Assembly: GCA_022747635.1 (NCBI GenBank)
Contig: JAKTNV010000003.1
Span: 48,090,475-48,154,474, forward strand
Direction: 5' to 3'
DNA length: 64,000 bases
Source of the DNA: Hetaerina americana
Taxonomy: Eukaryota > Arthropoda > Insecta > Odonata > Calopterygidae
Program-made: the position numbers and the translations under genes
Part shown: piece after piece, positions 11,301-24,000 of the stretch
Numbering within the stretch: position 1 is the stretch's first letter
Layout: each line of letters begins with the position of its first letter
Notes under the pieces: model-generated
What the model saw: only the letters and a program-made list of their open reading frames with translations
The model's database searches: none
Told to the model about the DNA's origin: nothing

Positions 11301-14300
11301 TGTCTTTATCTCATACATGAGAGCAAACCTCATCCAACAAAAAGCCATCATGATGGTAGACATTAGATTTGACACCCCTGAAGAGAATTAATATTAAATG
11401 TACTTGAAGATAAATTATTTTGACTAAAATTTAACCTAGCAGATAACTTGACCATCCCTCATTCAGGGCCTAATGGTTTCCAACTGTTATTCATAAAACT
11501 TATGTACTCTCTAGCATATCCATAGCCAACTTGTTCACTCTCAAAATTAAACAGCAGAACATACCTCTTTCGTAATTTGAAAAGCAATACAAAGTCTTTA
11601 CAAACAGAAATTATAACATTCGCAACCTGTACATTTTGTCAAAAATAACTCTTGTTAGTGGAGATACTTTGTACAATGAAAAAGGATACTGCTGCAATAC
11701 TCACATTTATACATAAACATGCATACAATTTGCTCAAATCCAGTCGCTTCACACATTCAAGCATTCGTTCTACAACAAAAAATGTACAAAACCGTCATAT
11801 GGTGATGCCAGCACCAATCTAACAGGAAACCACAAAACCTAGCAAACTTTTAGAGATCGTCAAATGTTGCCATAAAAAAACCCCTCCTTTTTGAAATAAA
11901 TGACTTCAAATAGATTTCACCATATATTCACTGCCACCAGCAGAGCAGGAGATAACATCACAACAGGGAGCAAAGAGGTGCCAGCAAAAAGTTTAAGTTT
12001 AGAAGGCCACTGGAGGCTGAGCAAAGTAAAATGCCAGCGTTTCCCCTGATAATAAAATCTATTTATGTGAAAAAAATATCCTAGTAACTAATTGGCATCG
12101 GCAAGCATTAGCAAATATTTTTGTCAGAGAAAAATATAAGATATTACCCCATGATAAAAGGAAATTTCAACAAAACGTTTTCTATGCAACAATGCTCCTT
12201 TTACTCCTTATGCTCCCTGTGATCAAATAAGCACCTCAAAGGCTGCCTCCTCAAACATTTGGGTTTATGTAATTAGAGAATTAAAACTGTAAGGGCAGAT
12301 GTGGAAAGGTAGCCCAGGATTCACTAACCAACAACCAAAACTTCTCATTTAGGCAAAATATTTTTTTTACTTTTCATGGACATCAGTACAAGATCACAAC
12401 TCAAAACTTTCCAACATTGCCTACATAATATTTATGCAAATACTATCCCTGATATTACACACCAATAGTTTAATTTCAGTATGTGCTATCACAGTTACTG
12501 CATACACACACATGCATACAGATTTTTAGAGAAGTTGTATTAATGATTAACTTTTCACTGTAATTTTCTTACATCTATCAAGACAGGCCCTATTTTCTTC
12601 CATTTCCCAAACACGTTAACAGCCAATGTATTATTGTTGCTCTCCAAATAAAAAAAGCACAAGTTACCCCTCCAAACAATCCTAGGACGTTTCACACGGC
12701 CTTATTAGTCTTCTTATCACACTTTTAAAATCACACCAAATTTGTTTCATATAACTGTAACTCACAAATTTGCTTCTACTATGATGAATTACTGCATTCT
12801 TTCTCCTCAGTACTCTCACAATTAAAAGAGTAACAAATTAGCACTACGACCACCATCACGTCAACAATAGGAAGAAATCAAGGAACCTCAAAAGCACAAG
12901 GTCTTGGCTATACTGCAAAAAAGTATCCTACACATCACAAAAAAATATGTTTTCTGATACCAAGAAGGTCATCAAGCCTTCTCAACCTCCTAACACACTT
13001 AGAGCAGTGAAGCTACCTTCCGAAGGCATACTTCACCACCACTAATCTCAAGGAATCAAAATATTTTCTCCTACTGTGTGGACCTCACAGTGGCATTACT
13101 ATGAGTGTATATATATGCATATTTTATAATTGATTAAATAGGTTGAGTGTGCATAATTTTATGGTTGATAAGCTCCTTTCCATGTAGAGATAGCAGATCC
13201 ACCAAGCATCAATCTAAGTTAAGCAGAACATAATAAAAATGCTTCCGACAACATTCAAAATATTTTCTATCAGGCACCGAATGCCAAATGAAGTTTAAAA
13301 AAATTGACTTGAAATAAACATCTTTTATAACATACCTTTAACGCTTCCTTTTCAAACTTTATGAAATGAACGAAGTGAATTGAGACATGATCGGAAAGAA
13401 TATACTTGGAGAAAGAATATGTTTGATACGTCTAAGGTGATTAAAAAAGCACCACATGAGGGAGTATACCACTCCCAAGTCAATCTCCATCCCCTAGTGC
13501 CCTTAAAGAACACTTATAATCAAGCATCACATCAGTTAATCTAATGACTTGCTCCTTAATATTAGGTATATTACAACCTCATGCTTCACCCTATAAATAT
13601 GAAAACAAATCCTCTCAGCAGTGTTTTTGGCAATCATACTTCCCAAGATAATTCCACTACATTTGGAAGGAAACTCCAATAACAATATAATTTGTGGTTT
13701 TTCCTCTTGATATAATTAATACAAAAGCCTAGTATTTAGTATTTTTACAAGAAATTGGCCAATTAATCGCCAGCATGTTGCTGCCTTTATCACAAACACA
13801 ACCTCCGCACCAGCTGCACTTTATATATAGTGTTATATACATTTTGCATCTTGGTCTTCAACTTTTTTGACAGACAAGATAGCAGTGGTGTTTTGAACGC
13901 CAAGAACTGCCAGATCAACTACTGTCTGGCATCAATCCAAACAGGCTAGCTCAACAAACTGATGGCCAACAGTAAGCCATCAAAATGCCTATACACAACA
14001 AAAAACCAGGGGAGACAAACACAAACTAAGTCACTGAGGTTGGTGGAGGACTGAAAGGGGATTAAAAACATCTCCTATCTATTAAGGAAACAACCTCTTT
14101 TCACCCATGACCAATCAAACCATACCTACATTTCAAACTGACATTTAGCCTTTAAATACATCTATTCCTCCTCCAACCCCACTGGAAAAAAATATATATA
14201 TTTATATATTTCATGTATCACGATTGAAACAGTCCTTCACAAAATAATCATTAATTCGTATAGCATGGCCCAACTGCAAATTACCCTCATTTTTTCTCAA

Positions 14301-14854
14301 GAGGCAACCGACTTGATAAAATTGCATAATGGGTACATGTGCTCATAAGCACATCAAAAAGAAAATATTTCATGCGCATGTAGCATATATCACAAACGCA
14401 TGCAAGAGACTTCTAAATCTTCCTTGCAGAGACGCTGAGGCAGCAAATTTCAGTGGCAATTGCATTCAACTGGTGACTCTGCCCCCCAAAGTTTAATTGC
14501 CTTCTCACCACACGAGCTACCATTGCATATTTCACACTTCAGTAGCAAGAATGAAGATTGCAACTCTGGTATTACAGATGGAAGCAAGGCAAAAGAAGAG
14601 GATGTTTAAATTGGCAGGCTTCTTTGTTTATCCTGCATCCGACTGCATCTTCTCAATATAAGGCAGTGGAGGAGCTCGAATCAAACTTTCAGAGCAAATG
14701 AAACCAACATTCTAGCCTGCTCATCCTCTTCTGCAGCGATATATTTAGCCTCAGCTTAGCCACAAATGGTAGGAAGGACAATTCCACACATACACCTAGA
14801 GTTCCTCCCACTTAATTCAAACAAACAGCCAATGCACACAGCATTCCTGGTCAC
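8301..14854 (-). other. Gene-free stretch, probably long 3' UTR of the LARP4-like gene plus intergenic DNA
   Basis: 6.5 kb directly after the LARP4-like stop codon, with no supported ORF or recognised transposon, unlike the introns on both sides. Long 3' UTRs are common in insect RNA-binding-protein genes, so much of this may be transcribed. Several minus-strand AATAAA hexamers occur (for example at 9555-9565, seen as TTTATT on the + strand), so no end can be fixed. Two minus-strand Pumilio-like octamers are present (TGTATATA at 13841-13834, TGTAAATA at 10833-10826), which is near chance for this composition. Confidence 0.4.
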
Positions 14855-15084
14855 CTATTTTGGAGACCTAGGCTGGGGCACATGCTCCCTAAACCGTGAT
14901 GCACGACCCGTGTTACTGCTCCCTTCTGCACTTGAACCACCTTGTCCCCTATGGTGATGGTAACTACCTCCACCACCATGATGCTGTCGCTGATCCCTGC
15001 CAAACTGTACAGGACGTGGACCACTTCCACCACCACGGCCACCACTACTCAGTCTAACTGAAGAGCCACCTCCATCACGGTAGT
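14855..15084 (-). CDS. LARP4: LARP4-like terminal exon with stop
   Basis: 230 nt: [20 protein letters not shown], a Gly/Arg/His-rich stretch, then [15 protein letters not shown] and the stop at 14857-14855. RGG-like and Gly-rich content suggests extra RNA contact. The VPxPRSPK-stop ending is the same as in vertebrate LARP4, which fixes the gene's 3' coding end. Acceptor TGATCATTTCAG. Confidence 0.93.
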
Positions 15085-18000
15085 CTGAAATGATCAATAT
15101 TAAGTGAGGAATATATATTATTTTTAATATCCTACAACCAAACACTGTATTTACAAGCACAACAAATCAATTTCAATGATTTAATTGGACTATTCTGATA
15201 GTCATTATCTGCAGTGGATGAAGAAGTCCAGAGATAGAGGGCTACTAATTGGAGGACCTGGGTTGGTTTCCTAGGCACCCTCAGCTTCACCCAAGCTTGT
15301 TTGATTTTTCAGGGGTTAGATCTTCCTGAAAAACCACATGTGGCATGGGAAAGAGAACAGGTCCCCTTACCCTGATCTGTGAATTCCATATGCCATTGGG
15401 TTTAATACTAGGTATGTTCTATTCTCACATATCAAATCATTTCTTAGGTTGATTACTAAAGTTATCCATTGTGCTAGTGATAGGGTCACATTAAAAACAC
15501 TACTGATGAAGACAAAGGGATACTTCAATTATTTATCCCATGACCTTAAAATAAACGTAAGTATCAGTATCTGTCCTCGCAACTACTGAACCCAGCCTAA
15601 GGGGCAGTGTGTTGTGGTCAGCAATAGGAGATGCAAGGCTCATCATCAAATCAAATCCTTGCTAAGTTGAACAAGCAGCAGTAGCAGACAAAAATAAATA
15701 GCAGGTGACTGAATCAATTAGAATAGGGCATTGTTGTTTTAGGACCATGTCAGCGGGAGGGAAATTAGAAAATATTTTAGAAAATGGTAGGAGGAAATAA
15801 ATATTTTAGAGCTGTGTGAGCAGAGAAACAAGCAAAAAATAAAGGGTAATTATCTGTGGAGAAGAGACCCTGCTAGATGGGGCAGTGGTATTAAAATTAT
15901 GGTCAACATAATTGTAGGTAAGTGACAGAATACTACTAACAGCAGTAATAGTTGAACCAATGAAATATGCCAATAAGTAACAATATGAAATGCCAATAAA
16001 TACCCATTGGGTGGATAAAAGTATTTAATACTAAATGGAATAATGAGAAGGGAGAGTGCAGAGTAAATTAAGGAGATACGAAGTAGAATCTGGTGACTTT
16101 CCCCTCTTTTACATATAAAAATTTCTCCCAAGTCTTCTATTTAATGAGTCTCCATTCTGGCCAAAGTTTCGATGTTTAATTAGAACATCATCTTCAGGTC
16201 AACTCTTGATGGGAAGATGAAGCCTGAGCCAAACATATAACAGAATGAAGACTTACTCAGTGGAATATCCAAAAAGAATTTCTAAGGGGATATGGCAAAG
16301 GAACAAGGAATGACTATAAGGAAAAAGCCATCCGAGTTCTGCAGGAGAAAAATGAAATCATTACAAACACCTGGTTTAAACACTAAAATAGACGGATACA
16401 CGTGAAAAATTGCTGAGAATTTAAAGAGATACCAGTTGGACTAGTATGTTCAAACAGATTTAAAAAGTGTAACCTGAGTCTTCTAGGACCAAATTCAATT
16501 CAGATCATAATTTAGAAACAAAAGTGTAACTTAAGATACAAAAGGATAAAACAGGGAAGACAAGATGAAGAAATGGACCATTATAACTGAGACAAATGAA
16601 AAGAATGACAGGAGGCAGTAGCTAAAATGAGCACAGACAGAGAGACTGGTACAAAAGAAGAAAAATTGGAACATATCAAGAAAGGTTTATCGAAAACCAC
16701 AAATGGAACTACTAAGCCACAAATGAAAACCAAATAAACACAAGTAACTTAGGGAGAGGAGACAAAAGATGGATGCAGCTTGCTTTGATTGGTGATAAAA
16801 TGCTTAAGATAATGATAGATAGGAGGATGCCAGGCAAGTAAGAGAACGGTATGAAAAGCATAAAGATGTTTGAATAATTGGAGAGAGAATAAAAGAATAG
16901 TTTATTGGACTGTTAGGATGCGAGGTTCTGTCTCCTAGAAAAGGTTAAGAAATGTAGAATGCATACACTATCTTTAACCAAGACCTACTTAGTTTAACTA
17001 CCAAACAATAATAATCATAAATTGAAACATAAATCTCTGGCTGAAGGTTTTGAATATATTTTACTTAAGGCCAGCAATTATATGGTCTTGGGTTTAAAAT
17101 ATTTCTGTTTCTAGATGATTTGTGATTTCAGGTATTTTACAGGTTTTTATAAGATAACGTTTTTCCAAAATTTTTGTAACAACATTTTCACTACTGTTTC
17201 CTCACATAATTAATTCAACAGTTTCTGCTGAATGTTCACCCATGTATGATAAACATTCATGGTATATAATTTAAATACTTATCGAACTGTAAGAGTTAAC
17301 CTAAATAAAATCCTAGTTACAACAGAAAGATAACCAGAATTGTGGTTTGGAGTTTTTATTTATACCTAAACTGGGCTCTGGTTAACACATTTTTTAATGA
17401 TCTGGAATTCTGAACATAAAATAAATGTCAATAAAATGTGCCATCTAAGGTTAAACTTTATGACAAGTTGAAATCAACACACGGGAATCCTAACTTAGGG
17501 GTAGAAATATGCCTTTATGACTTATTACGTTCCTTCAATATTTTGCTGCTGATAGTGTACAAAGGTTGTGCTGAAGTAACTATCAAATAATTATTTTATC
17601 TTTCCACATTGTTAATTCTGTCAACTGCATTCAACCTGATAAAATACAATTATGTAGCTATTGAAACTATGCTGAACCATTCTTTCAATTCTACAAAGTA
17701 CTACTCATTTATTCCTGCTGTTTTATTTCAAAATGATGCAAGTGCAAAAATTACAATTGCCATTATCAATGTTTAATGAATTCACCTAATTTGTTCTCAT
17801 TAGAAGGAAAAGACATTAATTACATGCTCAAATAATTAAAGCACAGTTTGTCAGAAGAGAGAGCAAATCTACGTTGGAGGAAAATTCCTCACATTCTGAC
17901 ATTGAACACCAACATTAATTATGTCTTTTAGACAAAGTTTGATAGAATATTGAATACAGCCAATTTAGGCATAATCAAGTCCCGACAGTTTTGTATAAAA

Positions 18001-21000
18001 TATTCTTACCCCTGTAATCACCATGACGAGAAAAAGAAGTATTATTGGCTTTCTCATGAGGCCTTGAACCAGATTGAGAATTATTTGTAAGGCTCCCTTC
18101 TTTCCTAGACACATCAGCACATTTCTCATTTTCTTCTAATCCAGCATTCTTCTCTTTCTGCTCACTCATTTTCTCTGCCTTTTCACGGTGGCTCTGAGCA
18201 ACTTGAGCATAGCTTAGCCGAGCCACAGTTGCACCAGCTGTGGTCCCAGCTGAGGACGTGGGAGGAGATGCACCCACTGAAGGTCCAGAAACAACTTCAT
18301 GATGCTTTTGCTGTGAAATAAAATTATTTAAAATTGTGAATAATGTAGGCAAATTCAGATACTAGAGTACAGAATAAACATAAAATTACATATACCGTGA
18401 AACCATTAATTAATACCTGTATATAAAATGTAGTCAGTATTCTGATTAATACTGAAGGAGTTTTATGGCATAGGATGATGGCTTTTTAATCAAGTCCATT
18501 TATTATTGCACAAGATCTCTTCCACAAAGAGAAGATGTAAAACAAGCAATTTTTTATTCGAAACAAACTACAAAGACGCCATAATCCTCCATGTCGGTGC
18601 CATCAATCTGGCAAGACTATAACCTAAAGGTGCCAAGCTGCATGCAAATTAACAGAATGAACATATTATTCTACAAATAATATGCTGCATTTTAACACAG
18701 ATTGTAGCGTTTAAGCATAAACACTAACTTCCTCGAAAAAAATAAATCTAAGAAATCAGGATTCAGACAAATTATTGGAATCTATAGTTTTAATAAGACA
18801 CAGTTGAAACCGAAGGGCAGCTACAGCAAGCCTTGCAAGAATTTATTAACCATTTAAAATAACATATGTATCAAATGGGTTAAAAATAGTAGCTTAAATA
18901 TTAACTTATACTGAAATCACAGCAAGATAGCTTTGATGAATCAAAGTGAACCAGCCATTGAAAGGTACCAAATTTGGATCCTGGACTATGCAACATATCA
19001 ATGGCGCCTTTTTTTTTACCAAATTTTACGGCACACCTACATGAATGGTAGATAGTACCAGACAGGCAGTTTTGGCATTCTACATTTGAGTTCTCAACAT
19101 CAAATCATCTAAATAATGCTCATCATGCCATGGCACATTTCCGTATTCTTTACCGGTAGAATTCTTAACATTTTGTGGTGATGGTGAGTGGGTAGCTTTT
19201 ACATAGTCCGACACTCGGCTGCCATGAATTCTCTTTCTATCCAAACAAGTGATGCACATTCTTTACCCTCTTGCAAAATATATAACATACCTGACGACCC
19301 TGTATTAGCCATGTACCATTTCCTAATCAGTACACCATTGTATTTACAGTGCACATTAAGGTAATGGAAATTTACTGTATGCCTCAAAAGACACTTAAAG
19401 TTCTAATTTATGGAGAACTTAAGCAACACAAGAGGCAAGGAATTTTGAGACATTGAACTCTCAAAGTAATTTTAACAGGAAATCACAGCAGTGCTACTCC
19501 AGTATGTTCAAATTGTGAGAATAAGGTCATAACTTACTTCATCTCTCGTTATATTGGTGACAGTTTCATTGTACTTGTGTAATCAAATGCTTTTCTAATA
19601 TACCAAAAACAGACAAGAAAACCTTTGGAACATATTAACTTGATCTTTTCAAGGTGAATTCTAAGATATTCCAAGAAAAATGGATATTTTGCTATTTTTT
19701 TCATAACTCCACAATTTGTTGTCCCCTCCTCCCTGTATTCTTTGCACGTTCAGCATTCAATCCAATAATTTTTGAACTAGGTATTTTTGGCAGCTCAATC
19801 AGAACACATTTGAGAAGGATTTTGCAGAAGATTTTTCGAAAGTTGATGCACTTCAACAAATTATAGAATTGTCTAACATATGCTTGTTTAGGTATTCAAT
19901 TTTGGTAGGTTAACTAAATGCTTACTGAAACATCAATGATGGATTTGAATGCTTAACTCCTTGAATTCTGATAACATAAATAAAAAGACATCTTCTGCAA
20001 TAATTTGAACAGTGCCATGAACTGCAACTAATCTGATAAACAAATTGAGTAGTTTCAGATGTGACATGGTAGAATATGAGCATAAAAAATGGATAGTAGC
20101 AATTTTCCACTAAATAAGTTTGATGCTATGACCAGGTTTCAATGTATCATCTCATCTTCACTAGAGTGGGGTAGGGATGTGGAGAAGAGAGGAGAGTTTT
20201 ATTTACTTCACTCATACCTCATACTTTATCATAAAAATAACACTTTTTTCCAGGGAACAAACCCACCTTTTCCCAGGCCACTTATCACCCTGAAAGATAC
20301 CCTTTCCTTTTTAAGTTAACAAATAAGATTTTTAAACTAGCTAAAAATAGCACGGCTGATTGCACCAGATAGCAATACATAGAGGAATACTGATATATTT
20401 AGTCTTAATATAATGTGAATACCAAATAATCAGACATATAATAGTATCTGATCACTTTATTCTTGCATATACAGGTCCCATATTCAAGAATAGTTAAATT
20501 AACAAATACATAACAAATTAAATAATAATAACTCACCACTGCAGCAGGATTTGACACTGTTGAAGTTCCAACAGATGCCACTGAAGAACCAGGAATGGGT
20601 GCTATAGCTGCAGTTGTATTAGTACCAGCAGCAATTTTTGAGGGGGCGGTTTCAGTAACTACGGATGTGGTCATTGTGGCAGCATTTGTAGTAGTAGGAA
20701 GAGGCCGTGGATTGCCTCTCCCATGCCCACCACTAGAACCAGATGAACCACTTCCCAGGCCTTCTGATGACCGCTTCGATGGAGCACCACCTATCAACAG
20801 GCTGGTCCCTGAACTGCCATTCATAAAAATATCTTCAGTCTTCGTGGATTTGTCAGCTGTGCACTTGACAACAGGAACAGGCCTGAAGAAATGAGTTACA
20901 AATTAGCAAAATAACAGAGATTATGTTTCTGTAAAAAATGAATGATATCAATTTTCGTATGAACCATTTATAAATAGATAAAATCCATTAGACTTAACTC

Positions 21001-24000
21001 AATACAATAGTCATTCTCATCGATTAATCCAATTTAAAACTTAATAGTTAAATGAGCATTTCACAAGCTATCACACTTGAGTACCTGCATGTTTGGTCAT
21101 ATTGGCACCAATTTAAAAACAATTGTGCTTAATTCTCTATGAGAGGCCATTTGTCTGACATAGTGAATGACATACTACCTTGATCAAAAATTTCCCGGAA
21201 TTTATTCAGAAAATTAAAAATACAAGTTTATTCATCTAAATCTATATTGTCCCCTTCAAAGTAATCCCCATCGACTGCAACACACTTATGCCAGCGCTTG
21301 ATCCAATCCTCGAAACATCTTTTATATTCGGTTTTCGGTATGTCCATCAGTGCTTCCTGCGATTTTTCCATTACTTCCTCTCGGCTGCTAAAACGCGTTC
21401 CCCGTAATGGTTTTTTAACTCGATTGAACAGAAAGAAGTCACAGGGAGCCAAATCAGGTGAATTCGGTGGCTGTTGGATGGTATTTGTTGCATTTTTCGT
21501 CAAAAAATTACGAATAATGATAGCACTGTGCGACGGTGCGTTATCATGGTGCAAAATCCACGAGTTTTCTGCCCACATTTCTGGTCTCTTTCGGCGAATT
21601 GCTTCACGCAAACGTCTCATAACGCCCAAATAATACTCTTTGTTTACTGTCTGGCCTTCTGGCAAAAATTCATGATGCACTACACCGTTGTAATCCATGA
21701 AAACCGTCAGCATTGCCTTCTTTTTTGACTGAAAACGACGTGGTTTTTTTGGTCTCGGCTCATTTGGTGAACGCCATTCACTTGCCTGATGTCTGGATTG
21801 CGTGTCGTACTCATAAACCCACGTCTCGTCTCCAGTAATGATCCTTTTGATGAATGTGGGATCGGATTCAGCCTCGCAAATCATGTCTTTTGCGACGTCA
21901 ACACGGTCTCTTTTTTGCATGAAATTGAGGTCTTTTGGCACCAACTTTGCTGCTACACGACGGAAACCCAAATCATTAACCACAATGTCTTGGGCGGATC
22001 CATAGGCAATGTTCAAGTCCTCCGCTATTTCTCTGATGGTTAATTTGCGGTTATTGACCAACATTTCTTTTACTTTATCAATTTTTTCACCGACTTTCGA
22101 TGTCGATGGTCTGCCACTGCGTTCACCATCTTCGATTGACTCACGACCACTTCTGAACCGCTCGTGCCACTGGTAAACGACCGTTTTTTTTAGAGAATCG
22201 TTGCCGAAACACTTTTCCAACATTTCCAACGTCCGTGCGCCACTAAATCCGGTTTTTACGCAAAATTTAATACAAGTTCGTTGTTGCAAATTTAAATCCA
22301 TTTCTGCAATTGTAAAAAATCGCCAACACACACAGAGATAGATGTACTCTTGGCTACGTAACTTTTGCAAATGTCAAGTTATGACACTAAGATTTAAAGG
22401 GAATATCAACAACAGATGTACCAATTTAACAAAAAAAACAGAACTCAAATCGGAACGATGGGAGCGCCACACGGTGGTTATTCCGGGAACTTTTTGATCA
22501 AGGTAGTATATGCCAATCTGCGGGTGAAAACATTATTAATGAACAATACTACAGAGATGATTACTATACAGTAATGAATATAATGCATTTCCCCATCGAT
22601 AACGCACACCCAGAACTTCATAGTAGAGTAGTTATCATGAATGTGTATAGGTACGGCACACCCAGAGCTTCATAGTCATCTTGAATGTGCAGAGATGCCG
22701 TGCATCTGTATATATACATATATATGTGCGTAAAAATTATATATATTGTGAGTAAAAATATGTCTATATCTATACACTAATTGATAGTAACAGCCAATGA
22801 CTAATGAAATTATAATTACCTGTGGCTATATCTACTGTAAGTATGCAGAAGATTACAGCTAGGTGATTGAAATTAATTCCAAACAACAGAAGGATAAAAA
22901 AATAAAAAACCAATATTTACTAGCCAACACAATATATTGCCTTATTGCTTTTTTTGATATGATTCGTAAGAAACATAAAAGTGCCTTTCCATTTGCTATA
23001 TAGATTAACTTTCAGCAAACCAAATATTAAAAAAAATAAGAGAATGTGTGAAATAGAATTTTCTTGTTTTGTTTGCTTTACTTTGTTAGTATTGGCTTTC
23101 AGCTGTTCAAGGCAACCCCCCTAAGTTCTATGAAAGTGCCGCCTACATGGCGATTGTTTCAAATCTGTACTGCATTAAGCTTTTGTAATTTTTTGGACCA
23201 ACAGCATATATCCTTTCAATGCAGTGAAACGATGATTTAAGAAATTCAAATAATTTTGGAGTGACAATCAAATCTTGGAAATAAAAATCATGAAAATATT
23301 TCAGACTTACCTAGGTGTGCATTTCCCATTTAAGAAAATACAATATTTTATTAATTCAGCATACTGGGTAATCTAAAATTAATGGTAATTGTTTAGAGAG
23401 CTTCTTGTAATTTTAAGTATTTATATAATCTTTAAAAAATGGTCTTAACTCATTTTCGGAAATGGCGGCATCAATCCACTCTTGCCGAGACAGTAAAAAC
23501 TCTTTATTGTTTTGCTAAGCACAGAAACAGCCGAATCTTTTAGCATCCAAACTCTGAAGTATTTTTAATCGTATTTCATCCTAAGAGTAACTATATCCTG
23601 ACACTTCTGAGCGAACATGGTGCTCAAATATAAGTAGTAATGTACCACTCCCTAAACAGAGCACAGTTAGACAAACAGTGCACACTACGGGAATGGATAT
23701 TTACTATTTGCCTCAAAAGACACTTAAGTTCTAATTTATGAGGAACTTCAGCAACACAAGAGGCAAAGAATTTAAGACTAATAAGAACACAAAAAATATT
23801 TAAGATGCACAAGGAGATCACAAAAATAATATTACATCGGAAAAAATAAAAGCGGTCATTGCAGAATTAAAAGTAATTCATTGTACAACTGCATTACCTG
23901 CACACTACAGAAATAATCACACATAATTTGTGCCAATTCACATCAAACAATGTTATTTGATTATCTGAGAAAAATATCATTATCAAATATGATATCCACT

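Noticed and set aside
14851..15045. His/Val-rich alternative frame over the last LARP4-like exon
   Set aside because: Overlaps the exon whose frame ends in the conserved PRSPK and joins in phase with the upstream exon.
20595..20894. + strand ORF of 99 codons
   Set aside because: Antisense of the LARP4-like exon at 20537-20882.
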